A stretch of 64,000 nucleotides of DNA from Oreocharis arfaki. Taxonomy: Eukaryota; Chordata; Aves; Passeriformes; Paramythiidae. The DNA lies in NCBI GenBank assembly GCA_013398015.1, contig VZRR01007624.1, forward strand, positions 5,626 through 69,625, in the 5' to 3' direction. The number at the start of each line of letters is the position of its first letter. Within the stretch, counting starts at the first letter, position 1. This document shows positions 23,841 to 36,146 of the stretch, one piece after another. Both the position numbers and the translations under genes were made by a program. The notes under the pieces are model-generated. The model saw only the letters and a program-made list of their open reading frames with translations. It was not told the DNA's origin and did not search any database.

Positions 23841-24314
23841 GACATTGACCTGTTGGAGCGAGTCCAGAGGAGGCCACCAGGATGATCAGAGGGATGGGGA
23901 ACCTCTGCTATGAGGAAAGGCTGAGAGAGTTGGGATTGTTCAGCCTGGAGTAGAGAAGGCTTTGGGGGGTCCTAGTTGCAGCAGTCCAGTACCTGAAGGG
24001 AGCTGACAGGAAGGATGGAGAGGGACTTTTTACCAGGGCATGGAGAGACAGGACAAGGCAGAATGGCTTCAAGCTGAAAAAGAGTAGGTTTAGATTTCAG
24101 GAAGAAATTCTTTACCCAAAGTGTGGTGAGGCCCTGGCAGAGGTTTCCCAGAAAGGTTGTGGGTGCCCCACTTGAAAGTGTTCAAGGCCAGGTTGGATGG
24201 GGCTTGGAGCAACCTGGGATAGTGGAAGGTGTCCTGTGGCGGGAGGGGCAGGAAACTAATGATCATTAAGGTCCCTACCAATCCAACCATTTCAATGATT
24301 GTGTGATTCTATGA
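23841..24314 (+). mobile_element. CR1 LINE 3' fragment
   Basis: Landmarks in order are GTTGGAGCGAGTCCAGAGGA, GAGGAAAGGCTGAGAGAGTT, GTTCAGCCTGGAGTAGAGAA, GGTGAGGCCCTGGCAGAGGT, TTCAAGGCCAGGTTGGATGG and TGTGTGATTCTATGAC. It is 5'-truncated at about 470 bp and noncoding. Confidence 0.95.
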
Positions 24315-25190
24315 CTAGTCCTAAGCAGGGCCGGATTTTATTTTAAAGCCATAAATAGTATTTAAAACAACAGAAACTCAGAGTTGTTAAGACACGTCAG
24401 AATTTAGAAGAAACTTCTGTAGCCTTTTGTATTCAAAAAGGCATCGTGAAGCATTTGACATTTTGGTGTGTCAAAAAGGTTAAATGAATAGCTGATAATC
24501 ATGTAGCTGAACACTGGCATCCATTTGATAAAAAATATAAAGGCATTTGGAAACTATAGCAGATCAAAGAGCACTGAAAAGCATTTCATTTGTATGTTGA
24601 AAAGCCAATGTGATGTCACACTTTTCAAAGGCCTTGCAAACAAGGCTTCAGACGGAAAAAAATTGTAGCAGAGGCTTATTAGTAGCTTTAGTAGACATTG
24701 ACAGTAACCCTAGCTTGGAAAGAAAGTAAGAATAATAAATGAAATAGAATTTTGTTGGCACTGACCCAGAAAGTCAGTAACTCATCAAAGAGAAAATTAT
24801 TTTTCCAAAGACATCGGAGTTGCATGTGGTTTCAACTGAGTTTACTGTCTCCCACTGAACAACATATTTTACTGAAAGCACGTCTTTAAAAAAAGGACTT
24901 AAATCTCAAAAATCTCTCTCAAGTGCTTTGGAGGCTACTGAGATAGACTGGAGTGCTGATGGCTTGAACAATTTGGGGGTAAGCTCAAACAGTGAGGGGG
25001 TAATGATGTGCAAAGTAACCACCCAGGTGCAGAGGGGGAGGACACAGCCACCACCTCAGGCTACAGCTCGGTGTTGAACAAGGTAGGGGAAGAAGCTGAT
25101 AAGAAGCAGATCCTTCAAGGTAGGGTATTGCTTTTTATTGTGCCAAAGTCCTCACACAAATGGCTCAACTGTGAAAACTTCCCCCTGGGA
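24315..25190. other. Unique AT-rich sequence
   Basis: Nothing recognisable. It carries A-rich and T-rich patches but no exon signals. Confidence 0.5.
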
Positions 25191-25831
25191 AAGCAGCCGG
25201 ACAGTCACACATAGCCTGAAGGTTTTCACCTTTTCTGATGGGCCACCATTGACTCAAACTGTGCTGACTCCAGAGGCAGCTGTGGCACACTGGGAGGCGT
25301 CATGGACCATCAAGGACTCACAAATTGTTCCCTGATCCACACATTTCATCATCCAGTTGAAACTCCCCACCTGAGAGGAGGTACTCGGGTGTTCCTACCT
25401 GAACCTAAGTGTTTATAACCCATGGAACTTCCATGGTCACTGGTTTTACTCCACCCCTGAGAGATCAAGACTGTGACCATCACTTTGACCAACAGTCATT
25501 GAAACTGCTACAACTAAGTCTTGTTGTGAGGTCCGGGGGTGGTGAGATCGTTCTACTTCATCTCTTTCTTTTCCTTATACACTTTTTAAAGTGATATTTT
25601 TATGCGTTTATGTTGCTATATTACTAGAGATAATAATAACCAAAATGGCTACATAACTGATTTTCATTGCAACCAAATTGTTCTAAAATAAACCCTACAA
25701 ATATATGTATATATATATATATATATATATTTACAACCACCAGTCACTCAATGTTGTTTCACTCTAATCCACCTCAAGGGATCTGTCAACAAGAACCTGG
25801 GTTACCCTTGCCTTCAGGGGTGGGTCATAAC
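25191..25831 (+). other. Possible LTR-derived segment
   Basis: The segment has a TATA-like TTTATAACCC near 25409-25420, an AAATAAACC polyadenylation-type signal near 25686-25694, and an ending GGGTGGGTCATAACA consistent with an LTR 3' edge. No matching 5' end or target-site duplication could be located, so this is only a suggestion. Confidence 0.25.
25701..25731. repeat. (TA)n microsatellite
   Basis: ATATATGTATATATATATAT continues as TA repeats, about 31 bp in total. It lies just after the AAATAAACC signal noted above. Confidence 0.95.
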
Positions 25832-28064
25832 AGCTCCCAAGGCCAAGCTATCAGAAATAGAAAGTTTTAATACATTTATTGGTATCCTGCCCCTAGGAGA
25901 TGGGGAAAGGCTTTGTGTATGTGCTGTTTGTGCGTGGATACGTTTTGTAGACAGTGATATGAAAACAGAAATACCTCTGCAGTGGAAAAGCTTGCAGAGG
26001 ATCAAAGGTTTGCCTCATTTCCACATCTTTCTTTTCTACCTTCCATGTCCATGTCTTTGAAAATCACTGTCAAAATTGACCTGTTTATGCAAAGGGAGCT
26101 GATTTGGGCCCATCACAGCGTGATGTGTGTAGCACAGCTCTCCTGCTTCCGTCCTACTCTGCACTGCTTATTTCTACCTCACCTAGCTTCAGCTTTGCCC
26201 CGTCAGAAGTACAGCTCAGACTGATGCGAAAAGAAGACAAAAAAATCCCCTTGAGAGTGCAAAATCAAACTTTTAATTAACATCTCAAATTCCAATTGAG
26301 CGCTAGCGTCTTAAATTGCTGGTGTTTAACAGCATAAGCAATTTCTGGTGCCTCAGCAAGGTTTGGAAATAAGAACTGGCAGAGGCAAATGGTGCAGATG
26401 AATATGCACCTCATTGACATGAAAAAAAGGATATTGCAGCTATTTCTTACCTAGAGGTTAGTTTCTCCAAGGCTGAATTAACAAAACAACAGTGCTCTGA
26501 TTAGATTGCCCTGTTAGTTTTGCACTAAGGTCACTTGTGGATCTTGGGATTTTTCATGGAAAGATTAAGGCAGCAAAATACCTGCCTGGTTTGCAGGGTC
26601 CCAGATCCAGCAGCCAGCACTGATTCCCTGTAGCACTGCACAGAGAGACTGGATTAACATGCATCCTGCTTTCATTGGTCCTTCACCCAGCACGGGGTGC
26701 TGGGGGGTTCCTCTGTCTTCTCAGAACTGAAAGCCTTGCAGGCCCCCCAGCCCTCCCTGAAGAAGCAACATAGTCCATCATCCAAACACCATGAGCAGGG
26801 GCTCTTTCCATTTTAGAGCTGCAGCTCTCACAGATGTCATGTTCTTTAACAGAGGCGTGGGGATCAGAGTTTTCCTCGAAGCAAGGTGTATCTTACCCTT
26901 AGCGTTATGTCTGTCATTACAAGCTTCAGAAGTGTTCATGCCTCGTGTCAAAAGAAGAGGGAGCACAATCTTCACTGACCCATTGTGTAGAAGCACAAGA
27001 GGACTGGTCTGCTCTGAGATCATAGGGAAAGGGGAGGCCTGGGCTCCTCTCACTGCCTCTGTGCCAGTTAAATATATAGCGTGTGATGAGCTCTTCGAGG
27101 AAGATCACAACCAGATCAGGATCCCAGACTAGCTTTGGTGCAGATTCCAGCAGCAGAGAACAAGAACAGAGCAGAACTTGGAAAACATTGCTGTAAAATA
27201 ATCACTGATAGATGTGTATGTTTCTAGTGTGAGTTGAACACAGGGTTTTAAGCTCATAATTTTAGGCTCGGAATTTTGCCTTTCATGTTTATATACTTAC
27301 TGCAAGAGTCAACTCCTACTCTTTTCACTTTCCTATAGTACCTTCTGAAGTCAGTGAGTCTGCTGAGAGAGCAGATAACATTTTATTCAGCTCAACATCT
27401 GAACTGAATCACCAGGCAGCAGCCATGAAAGAGGTGTAGTGGGATTCCAATCAACGGCCTTAAGTCAGCTTGGGCTTCATGGTCTGATGAATTTCCCTGG
27501 AGGAAAACCCATCTCTACTAGATTCTGCACAGTCTCAGCTGTAGCTAAAATCCTTAAAAACCCTTCCCCATCTCCCAGTATTGCAAAGTCTGCAGTAAAA
27601 TTCCAGTTGCAAGAATAAGTAAGTGTGTGTTTACTCCCGTAGAGCCTGAGAGATTCTGCTGAAGATTATACAGGTGATTTTATTTACATCTGTGTCAGTG
27701 AGGTCAGAATCTCATCCAAAACATTCTGGGTTTTGTGCTGGCTAGCAAAAATGTTCACACTAACTAAATCTATCTTATAAATCACCTTGACAGTCCTCAT
27801 AATTCAATATAATAGGGTTCTTTGCAGAAAGAATTGTCTCTGAGCTGATGCAAGAGGATGGACAAGATAACCTAAGAGAGTTCTATGTCTATGAAAAATT
27901 AAATTCTTGACCCTTTTCTTATTTGATTGGATTCCACTCATTCAGGAGCAGTTATATCCCAATCATTAAGGAGATTTCTCTCGATTAGCTTCCCAGATCT
28001 CTTTGCTAGTCAGTAAGCTGCTGCAGTCTCCTGCTTAACATTTTCTGTCTTTATTTTCTGTGCT
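25832..28064. other. Unique sequence with one candidate conserved island
   Basis: No gene is supported. About 26250-26430 is repeat-free, AT-rich and rich in TTAATTAA-like and CAATTGAGCGCTAGCG-type words, so it is a candidate regulatory element. The rest shows nothing recognisable. Confidence 0.5.
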
Positions 28065-28305
28065 CCAAGGGTCATTATTCTACATTTATCTGCACTGAAC
28101 TGGATTTGTCACCTTTTTGCCCAATTACTTAAATGATCTAAGACCTTCTGTGCCTGACTGCACTGTTCTTCATTGTTTACCTCTCCTCTCCCACTCCTGT
28201 CACCCAGAAATCTTGCTTTCGATAGTTTCCCAGTCATTTCTGCAAATAATAAAGCATTTAAAGAGCCGTGGTATAACACTCGTAGTGAAATGCCTTCTCA
28301 CTTGA
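28065..28305 (-). mobile_element. Ancient L3/CR1-type LINE fragment
   Basis: The plus strand reads as the reverse complement of the same old LINE family as 17391-17930, from a different part of the element. CATTTATCTGCACTGAACTG, GTCACCTTTTTGCCCAATTA and TAAATGATCTAAGACCTTCT match the consensus block CATTTATCAACATTGAATTT...TTGCCCAGTCAC...GAGATCCTT. Divergence is high and the edges are approximate. Confidence 0.5.
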
Positions 28306-30813
28306 GACACGGAAAATAAACACAATTTCTGTATGTTTTACACATCTTAGTCTGATGCCTTCCTGTCACTCTCTGCTACCCACAGCCTTCAGATGCAAAA
28401 GGCACATATTGAAGCTGCCAATGCAAACATTAATTTATGAGCTGACTACCTCAGGGTCATAAATCAAAGGAATATTTTCCACCTAACTGGACTTCCTAGG
28501 TTGGAAAAAAACCCTATGAGTACATTGGTGGCTGTGAGGCTTAGTAATTATGCAGATCTTTTCTGCCGACTTGAATGGTAGGGAAAAGTGGTGATGTGGT
28601 GACTTTCTTCAGAGCTGCAATTTCCCACCCAGCTAGAGAGAACCCCTTCTCCTCACTGGTATGGCACATTCTAGGATAAAGCCAAGCTAGTCAGGGCAAG
28701 CTTTTCCTCTTTCTCGAGGTAACATCTCTGCAAATCTTCTGAGAGATGTTTTTGACTGCAGAAATAATATTCAGAATTCTTTTTAAAAAAATGCGTCAAT
28801 ATTATTGGTCTGGTCAAACTTATTGGAATTACATTTAGCCACCCACCAGCAATAGATCAGTGCAGGATTACTGTGCTGCTCTTTAAGAGTTTAAACGGAC
28901 AAGCATCAACTTTGGACAAATGGCAATTAGCCATTAGAAAAGCTAATAAAACAAAAAGTAAAACATCTGCCATTACAGCATCCTTGCTTCTAGGGTGTTT
29001 TTCTCCCCTGCCATCTAGGTATTTAATACAGAAAATCCTCTAACATCTTAATTTCTAGTTTTCTGCTTCAAAAATTCCTTTTCATAAATGGGTTGAAGTG
29101 GGTAGATGAGCCATAAGAAGATAACTTAGCTACCAGTTTACTGCTGGGTCCTGGTCTCTAGACTGTTCACAAGGCAAGGCTCGCCAAGATGAGAGACAGG
29201 ACCACTAGGTCACATTCCCCCATCAGAGTAATGGGAAGTGGCTAAAGGGAAGCTGAGAGCTCAGCAAATTTCCTTGGTAGCTCTGTTTGGCTACTTCTGC
29301 CCTAAAACCCAAGCAATTCAGATAAACAGCCCATATCTGGAAGCTTATCTGGCTGCAGGTTTCAAAAGTTAGGAGCTTCTCTTGAACTGAAGGTATTAAG
29401 TCTCATTAAAATGTGACCAGTCACAGGAAGTTTATCTAAGGGGGAAACATCAGGCCACAAGGCACCTGAATTTGAAAACAGAAGAGATACCTTCCTGATG
29501 TATTGCCAAGAGAACCTGTTTTATCATTTTGAAAGACATGCTCCAGCAATTACGGCTCCTTGAAACCTTCAAGACGGACCTATAACACATTTTACAATGC
29601 CTCTTATAATAAAATAGCTGAAGACTATCACCTTTCTGCTGGAGTAGTCAAGATGGATATATTGGATTTGTCCACTTTGGAATTGTAGTGTAGATCAGGA
29701 TTTCCCTTGGAAGTGAATTTCTCAGTCACACTTCCCTACACAGAATGGAATTGCTCCTGAAAATAATTTCATTTTAGATTAAACTGAACCAAAAGAACTG
29801 AACAACCTCAGGCACTTGAGCCACAGATAGTAATCTCTGAGATTGGTCTACAGACACATTGCACTGTGTGGATGTGAGATATCCAGTTTGGGTTGCTCAT
29901 TATTTTATTGCTGTGGTGGCAATTTGGATCTGAATTACATTTGCCAAGAAAACACACCTGCTTACACCTAAAGGTGGTTGCTACCTCCTGATGGTTTACA
30001 TTTCATACTGACATGTAAAAAAGCCCTGTCAGAAAGGACCAGCAAGGACATGGTGTTGTGAGGACTGTGGAGACTTGTGAACTCTGTGAAAAACATATGA
30101 AAGGAGTTAGGGAACAACGTTGCTACTGGGGGAAAAAAAAAGGGTAAAGGAGGTAGAGGGAAATCAGAGGGACACTGAAGTAATGAAGAAAAGTTTGAAG
30201 TGTGGAAGTGCAGTAAACAGTAGAAAGAGCTACAGGGAAGATCAAATGGCAGATAAAGGAACAAGTCTTCTTTAGGCTGCCAGAGAAGAGGATACATTTA
30301 AAGATAATTTCCATTACTTGTGAATGGACAAAACCAGTTATTTTTACTTTCAAATGAAGTATCTTGTTCTGGACATGGACAGCACTGTCTTCCCTTTTTA
30401 AAAAAGCAGGTGGAGTATAGCCTAGGTTAGCCAAAGTCATTCGTTTTGGATGCCTGTCTCATGGATGGAAAAGGAGTAGCACAGACACACAGAAACACTC
30501 ACAAACACCTAACTAACTCACCACAAATTATGAGCACTTCGACCCTCCTCCTATGCTTCACGCCACTCACTGAGCATCATACTTAAAACAAGTTGCAAAG
30601 TCTTCCAGCACAGAAACCATGTCAAAACTATTACTTTTCTTTCCCTGAAACACCTCAGCATATTTTTTTCAGCTTCACAAATAAATAATCTTTACCTCTA
30701 CCTGTGAACCTGAGAGCAAGCAAGGGTAGTAGAGAAGAGCAGAAGTCTGAGATACATCCTTCACTCGTGGTGACCAATAAATGAGATCTTTCACCATCTG
30801 CAGCAGCTCATTT
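28306..30813. other. Unique noncoding sequence
   Basis: No gene. An AT-rich, repeat-free island at about 28770-28990 carries several ATTAG/CTAAT homeobox-type core motifs. Confidence 0.5.
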
Positions 30814-30847
30814 CAGTCTTGATTCTTCCTCAGTCTTGATTCTTCCT
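30814..30847. repeat. 17-bp perfect tandem duplication
   Basis: CAGTCTTGATTCTTCCT occurs twice head to tail (30814-30830 and 30831-30847). The copies are identical, so the duplication is recent. Confidence 0.95.
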
Positions 30848-33800
30848 CCGAATTTACAATCCCATGGATGAAGGAATCTTCATCCTTCCTTGGCATCCTG
30901 CGTGAACTCTCAAAGCCAGGATGATCGTTTGCATCACTATGAGCAGCAATATTCAAATGACAAACATTGTAAACCTACCGATGAACCTGTTGAGGCTGCT
31001 GGAAATGCCTAGAACTGGCCAGTGCTACTGAATCCTAAGTCAAGCCTTCCTATATGGTTTTTTTTAGGGCAAACTGTGGAGATATTGAAGGGACTGGCAA
31101 AGCCCAGCGTTCATTTACAACTGAAGACTCTTTCCCTCCCATCCATCCTAAAGGAAAAAGGAAGCAGGAGCAAAGCCTTTCCCCTCCTCCCTTTTGCAGT
31201 CAGGGCTGGTAGAACACGCAGCAGAGACATGCTGCATCCCATTAAGGGTTGTAGCAGCAAACAGACTCTCCAGCAACACCAGGGATTGTCATGTTCTCAA
31301 GTGCAGTAGCTAACGAACAGCTGAGAAGTTTCTGGATGAGCAGTTTGCAGACGCTGCAGCAGAGGTTACCAGTTTGGTCAGACTTCCCACTGCCCGTCAG
31401 CAGAGATCTCTTCTCCCAGGCTCTCACTACTCTGCAGATGCTGCTCATCAAAAGCCCAGCTCCCCCAGCACTGAAATGCAGACAGATGAAAGCCAAGAGA
31501 ACAGGGGAGCACAAGCCATGCGTCAGGAGACCAGGGAATTTGCTGGGCGTGTAGCTGCATCCTCAGTCTCTCACAAATTCTCACAACTATCCATTTTTTG
31601 TTGTCATCCTTAGCAGATCTTTAGGAAGTATCTCTGTGGATTGACTGTCCTTTGCTCTTTCATTGGGTATTGGAGTGGAATATCCAATAACAGCTATTTC
31701 ATGTGCTGAGGAGGTAGGAGTATGTCCACTTCTAAAGAAACAGCATTTATGAAGCAGTTCTGGCTTTCACTGCCTATTGGAGAAGAGAGGATCATCCTCA
31801 TGCTAAACTCTTTCTGGAGCTCACACAGAAACTGGGAAGGAACTAAATTTCACTTAGCAGGCTTGGGAGAAAGGATGATGTAGAGCCTTGAGGCACCATT
31901 GGTGCTTCACCAATTACCTCTGGAGTGCCATTTCAGCCTTTTGAGCACTGGGTAATGCCCATCATGAAAGCAGGTGGCGTAGGGAAGCTCAGTGCGTATG
32001 CAGAGAATGACTACCTGCAGGCTTTCCTGCTGTTAATATGGCTCATCCAAGTTAATTTAACAAGCCTGTTAGTTCAGAGCTTCAGCAGAATTTGAGTGTA
32101 GCAAGCCCAGGGTCACAGTATAAACTGACATTTGAATTTGGTTGTCATATTCCATTTAGACCTGTATCTTAACAGGAGGCAATCCCACCTGAGTTTATGT
32201 GAGTCTAAGCCTCATATTTCCCCTGAGAACCAATTTCCATGAGTATTCCCCAAATATTTTAACTCTTAGCATTTTTCTTAAAATATATTCTTTTTTTTTT
32301 TTTTTGAGAGAGGATTTTTTTTTATCACAGAGATACGTATCTTTGTTTAAAAGTGTCGGTTTATATAGCATTGTACATTTTTCTCTTAATCCTTGCACAA
32401 TAAAAATTTTCCACTGGCACTTCACTGCATCTGGCTAGCTTGATGCTTTCGTAGGTTTGCAGTTTCTGTCTTCTTTTGCTTATTCCATTAGAGAAGCTGG
32501 AATTGGCCTGAAGTCCCTAGTAGCTTGAGTTAATTTGGGAAGAAATAGTGTCAAAAATTCCACCCAGAAATGATGCTAAACAAATGTTCAGGCAAGAAAT
32601 TTCTCCCTCTAAATATTTCACCATGACAGATTCCCAGGACACATTCCTGCTCAATCCCTTCAGTACTGGACTAATCAGTTCCTTCAGATGAAATTCATCT
32701 CCACCAACTTTTCCTGTCCTCAGTGCAGATGTCTGTACCCGAGTGTTTAACTTCCCATGGAGAGCTCAGGGTTCAGCATAGCTCTGACCAAAGATGATCA
32801 TTTCACTAAGGACAGTGAGTTTTATCATATCCTGAGCTCTGCTGACCATATGGATCAGCTCTGCACTACCTTTAGAGGACGTGGGGCTTGTGCGGGTGCG
32901 GATGGAATGGCTGAAATGCAGATTAACACATTTAGCTTCATGTGCTTTAGAGAGTTGTACACCCAGTGTGGGAGCAGAGCACGCTCAGGGTGGGTGGCAT
33001 CTTAGCAGGCAGGCTCCAACAAATCCCTCCTGAGGATGTGCAAACATATTTCAGCAGCTAATAATTAAAATTAATGGGGATGGATTTTAATAGGAGTAGC
33101 AGAAGGCACATTCCTGGCACAAGGGGGACATTGTGTCTGCTGTGGAACATCTGGATGCTCCACTTCCCAACAAATCCCAGGAAACTGGGCAAAATAAGCA
33201 GTTTTTCCATCTCCTTCTTCTATCTTACAGCCAAATCATTTTTGCTAAAATTAAGGCAGAGGTTTCTGGGGAAAGAAATAATATAAAAAAGAAAAACAAA
33301 CGAAAAACCCCTCAAACTAAACAACCAAACAATAATAATTAAAAAAACCCCAGAAATAAATAGCTCATAAATAAGTAGACAGAATATTTCAGTCAAGGCA
33401 GTTAAAGCTATTCAATGGTTGTATGAAAATCTGACAAAACTTTCAAGAAGAGGGGTCATGCAGAAGTGACAGTGTTGGGGAGCCTTATGGGCTGCACTGA
33501 GCTCTGGCTGTTCTTGTTCTCCAATAAAGACCCAGCTAAGATTTAAAGCCTCACATTAAAACTGCTCTCATTTGCTCCTTCATTCTGAGATGGGCTTTTC
33601 CATAGACAAGAGGTTAATAATAAGATACTGGAAAGGGTTTAGAAGGTGATTGCATGGCTTAGGTTAAACAAAGATTTACTGTACACAATCATTTGCAGCT
33701 GTAATTGCATCCAAGTGTATCTATATTTGATTGCCCAGCCTTTCTTTCACAGCACCTTTAAATTGTTCCACTACATGTGAAATGAGTGGGACTTGATATT

Positions 33801-36011
33801 TAAAAACACTGTATGCTGAGCAAACCACTAACAAGGGAGATGTTTTTATTATGTATTTAATGGGATAAAGATCACCATAGGTTATCACAGTTAAGAACCT
33901 TTCTTAGCCTGAAAGAACAGAGTTTTAAAAAATAAATAAATACAGTTTACTGTGGAAAAGCCAGCTTCTTGAAAGTTTGTAGGAGACTTTACTTACAGTT
34001 GAACCCACCTAGGGAACCACTGTTTTTGGTTTTATCTAGCCCTGAAAGAGCTTATCATTCCAGGATGGGCAGGCAGGGCCTGGCATCAAAATATGTAGGA
34101 CTGCAGGGATATGGAGTCCTCTGCATTACTCTGTGTGGCACTTGGTTGCACAGATTCATCCCTCTTCATTGCACAGAAGTATGAGAGCAGAAGCATCTGA
34201 TTTATCTGCTTTTCCTCCAGAAGGGTGTGGAATATGGTCCTTTTTTTGGCATCAGGATGTTGCTGTGAGAAACAGCCAAGGACCTTGAGACAGTTACTAA
34301 CTCAGCCTGGGAAGCTGTTACCTGTCTCATGATGTTGTACCTCGTGATGTTTTCCATGTTTGTTTGTTTTTTTAAAAGCTACTGTTTTCAGAACTGAGAG
34401 ACCCAAATCTTGGTACCTACTTATCAGCATTTTTCTGTACCTGAGTGGAAGTGGACAGAGGTGCAGGGCATACAGGGCTGACAGACACATTCATGACACT
34501 GACCACTACCAGGCTGAGTTGAGCCACGAGTGCAGTGTAGCCAGAGGAACACCGAGAGGATCTGCAGCACAAAACCAGATGGTTACTTTTCAATTTGGGA
34601 AAAAAAACCCCAATGTAATTATGGAGCTCCACAAGCTCGAGGTGAGGTCTTGCCTTTTTAAAGAGCTCTGTGATGTGGAAAGCTACAGAGGGAGCAACAG
34701 GTTAAACGAATGGGCAACGGCAGCCAAAATGCAGCATGAATAGATAAAGAGTAACACATGATGGAGATGAATCTCCACTTTAAAAAGTTTAGCCCTTATA
34801 TGTCCTCGGCTATGTCAAAGAACTTCATAGAGCCAGAAGTTTTTCCCCTTTAACATTTTTCTTTTAGCTAAAATTATACTGGAACTGCATTATTATATTA
34901 TCACAATGGCGTATTTTTTCTTTCCCTTTCTCTTCTCTCACACACACAAAATCAATAGAAAGAAATATTTAAAATGTCCTATTTTCCCTCTTTTATTATA
35001 AAAAGACTTTTGCAGCAGTCAGAGGTTGTGGGGTTTATGATTAAGCAGCACTGCTAATAGGGCCTAGACAGATAGGAACATGAAATGCAACAAAAGGTTG
35101 AAAATTATAACTGAATTTAGGGCTGTGTGAGCCTTGATTTTTCAATACTGAACCCTTTTTTGAGTCTCTCATGGCCAGTGAAACAAGTTAATGGGGCTAG
35201 AAAATGAAAAGTCCCTTTTCTGTTTTGTCTTTTAATAATTTAAAGGCACCTCCAGCAACCAAAACAAATATATTTATCATTGCACACAAAGCCTTTAGGC
35301 GTGAACTCTAAAGAGGCACATTAGTGTCAATGCATCTGGTACACTGTCACTTTCCAGCTTAGTTTAACTCTTGCTTCTCCTTTTTTCCTGACAGAAGAAA
35401 AACAGCTCTTCTTTGTGTCTGAAGACCTGTTGCTTAATGCTGAGGGGTTTTTTTTTCAGAGAAACAAGGCAAATAAATATTATATAAAAATACACAAACA
35501 TGCAAAAATCTCTTGGCAAAATTCAACAGTTTGACTATGCAGAAGATCATGTTCAGCACTAATAATGGATGCACTTGATCTAAGACCCGTGAAATAGCAG
35601 TGTCTCTTCACTTCTCATCAGTCTGCTTGCATGTGGGCAGGGTGGTTTTACTCACTATAAAGAAAAAAATTGTACAGATGAACAACAAAATAACCCCTGG
35701 AAGGAATTTTCTCAGATTAAGTAATACATGAAGGATTAGAGCAGCAGCCGTGTTGTAGACAACGGGACTGCAAGCTTAAATCTGGAAGGAGTGAAAAGAT
35801 ACAACCATGCATAAGAATCCTCGTGTTTGATATCTCTTCAGAAGCCGCATTTCATGGTGGAATTATATTATGGGGATCAGCCTGGGGCAACGTTTCTTTT
35901 GCATCATTACATCCAGCAGCCCACTCTAGATCATGAAGCAAGTCAAGTCAGCAGTAAATGGGAAAAAATTACTGCTCTGCATGTTAGTAAACAGTCCTGC
36001 AAAGGTGGATC
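30848..36011. other. Unique AT-rich sequence, low-complexity tracts
   Basis: No gene is supported. It holds a poly-T run at 32291-32305, an A-rich tract at about 33283-33352, and repeat-free candidate regulatory stretches at about 33640-33900 and 35230-35350. Open frames up to 127 codons (34360-34743) have no accompanying signals. Confidence 0.5.
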
Positions 36012-36146
36012 CCTGAGAGTTCACAAACCCATTTTTACAGGAGGAAAAGTGAAGGCAGAGCATCTGGGACAAGGTCACACGGTAAAGTCATTGCTCAAGG
36101 CAGACTGAGATGTCAGCGCTTTTGGCTCCCAGGGCCGTGCTTTGGG
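36012..36146 (+). mobile_element. Ancient MIR-like SINE fragment
   Basis: This is the best of the three MIR-like matches. ACCCATTTTTACAGGAGGAA, AGTGAAGGCAGAGCATCTGG and GACAAGGTCACACGGTAAAG come first. The MIR core there reads CCCATTTTACAGATGAGGAA, ACTGAGGCACAGAGAG and CCAAGGTCACACAGCTAG. A TTTGGCTCCCAGGGCCGTGC end follows. The order and spacing are preserved. Confidence 0.6.

Noticed and set aside
31022..31613. Cluster of 70-95-codon frames on both strands
   Set aside because: Some stretches look protein-like, but no acceptor/donor pair or family match supports a gene.
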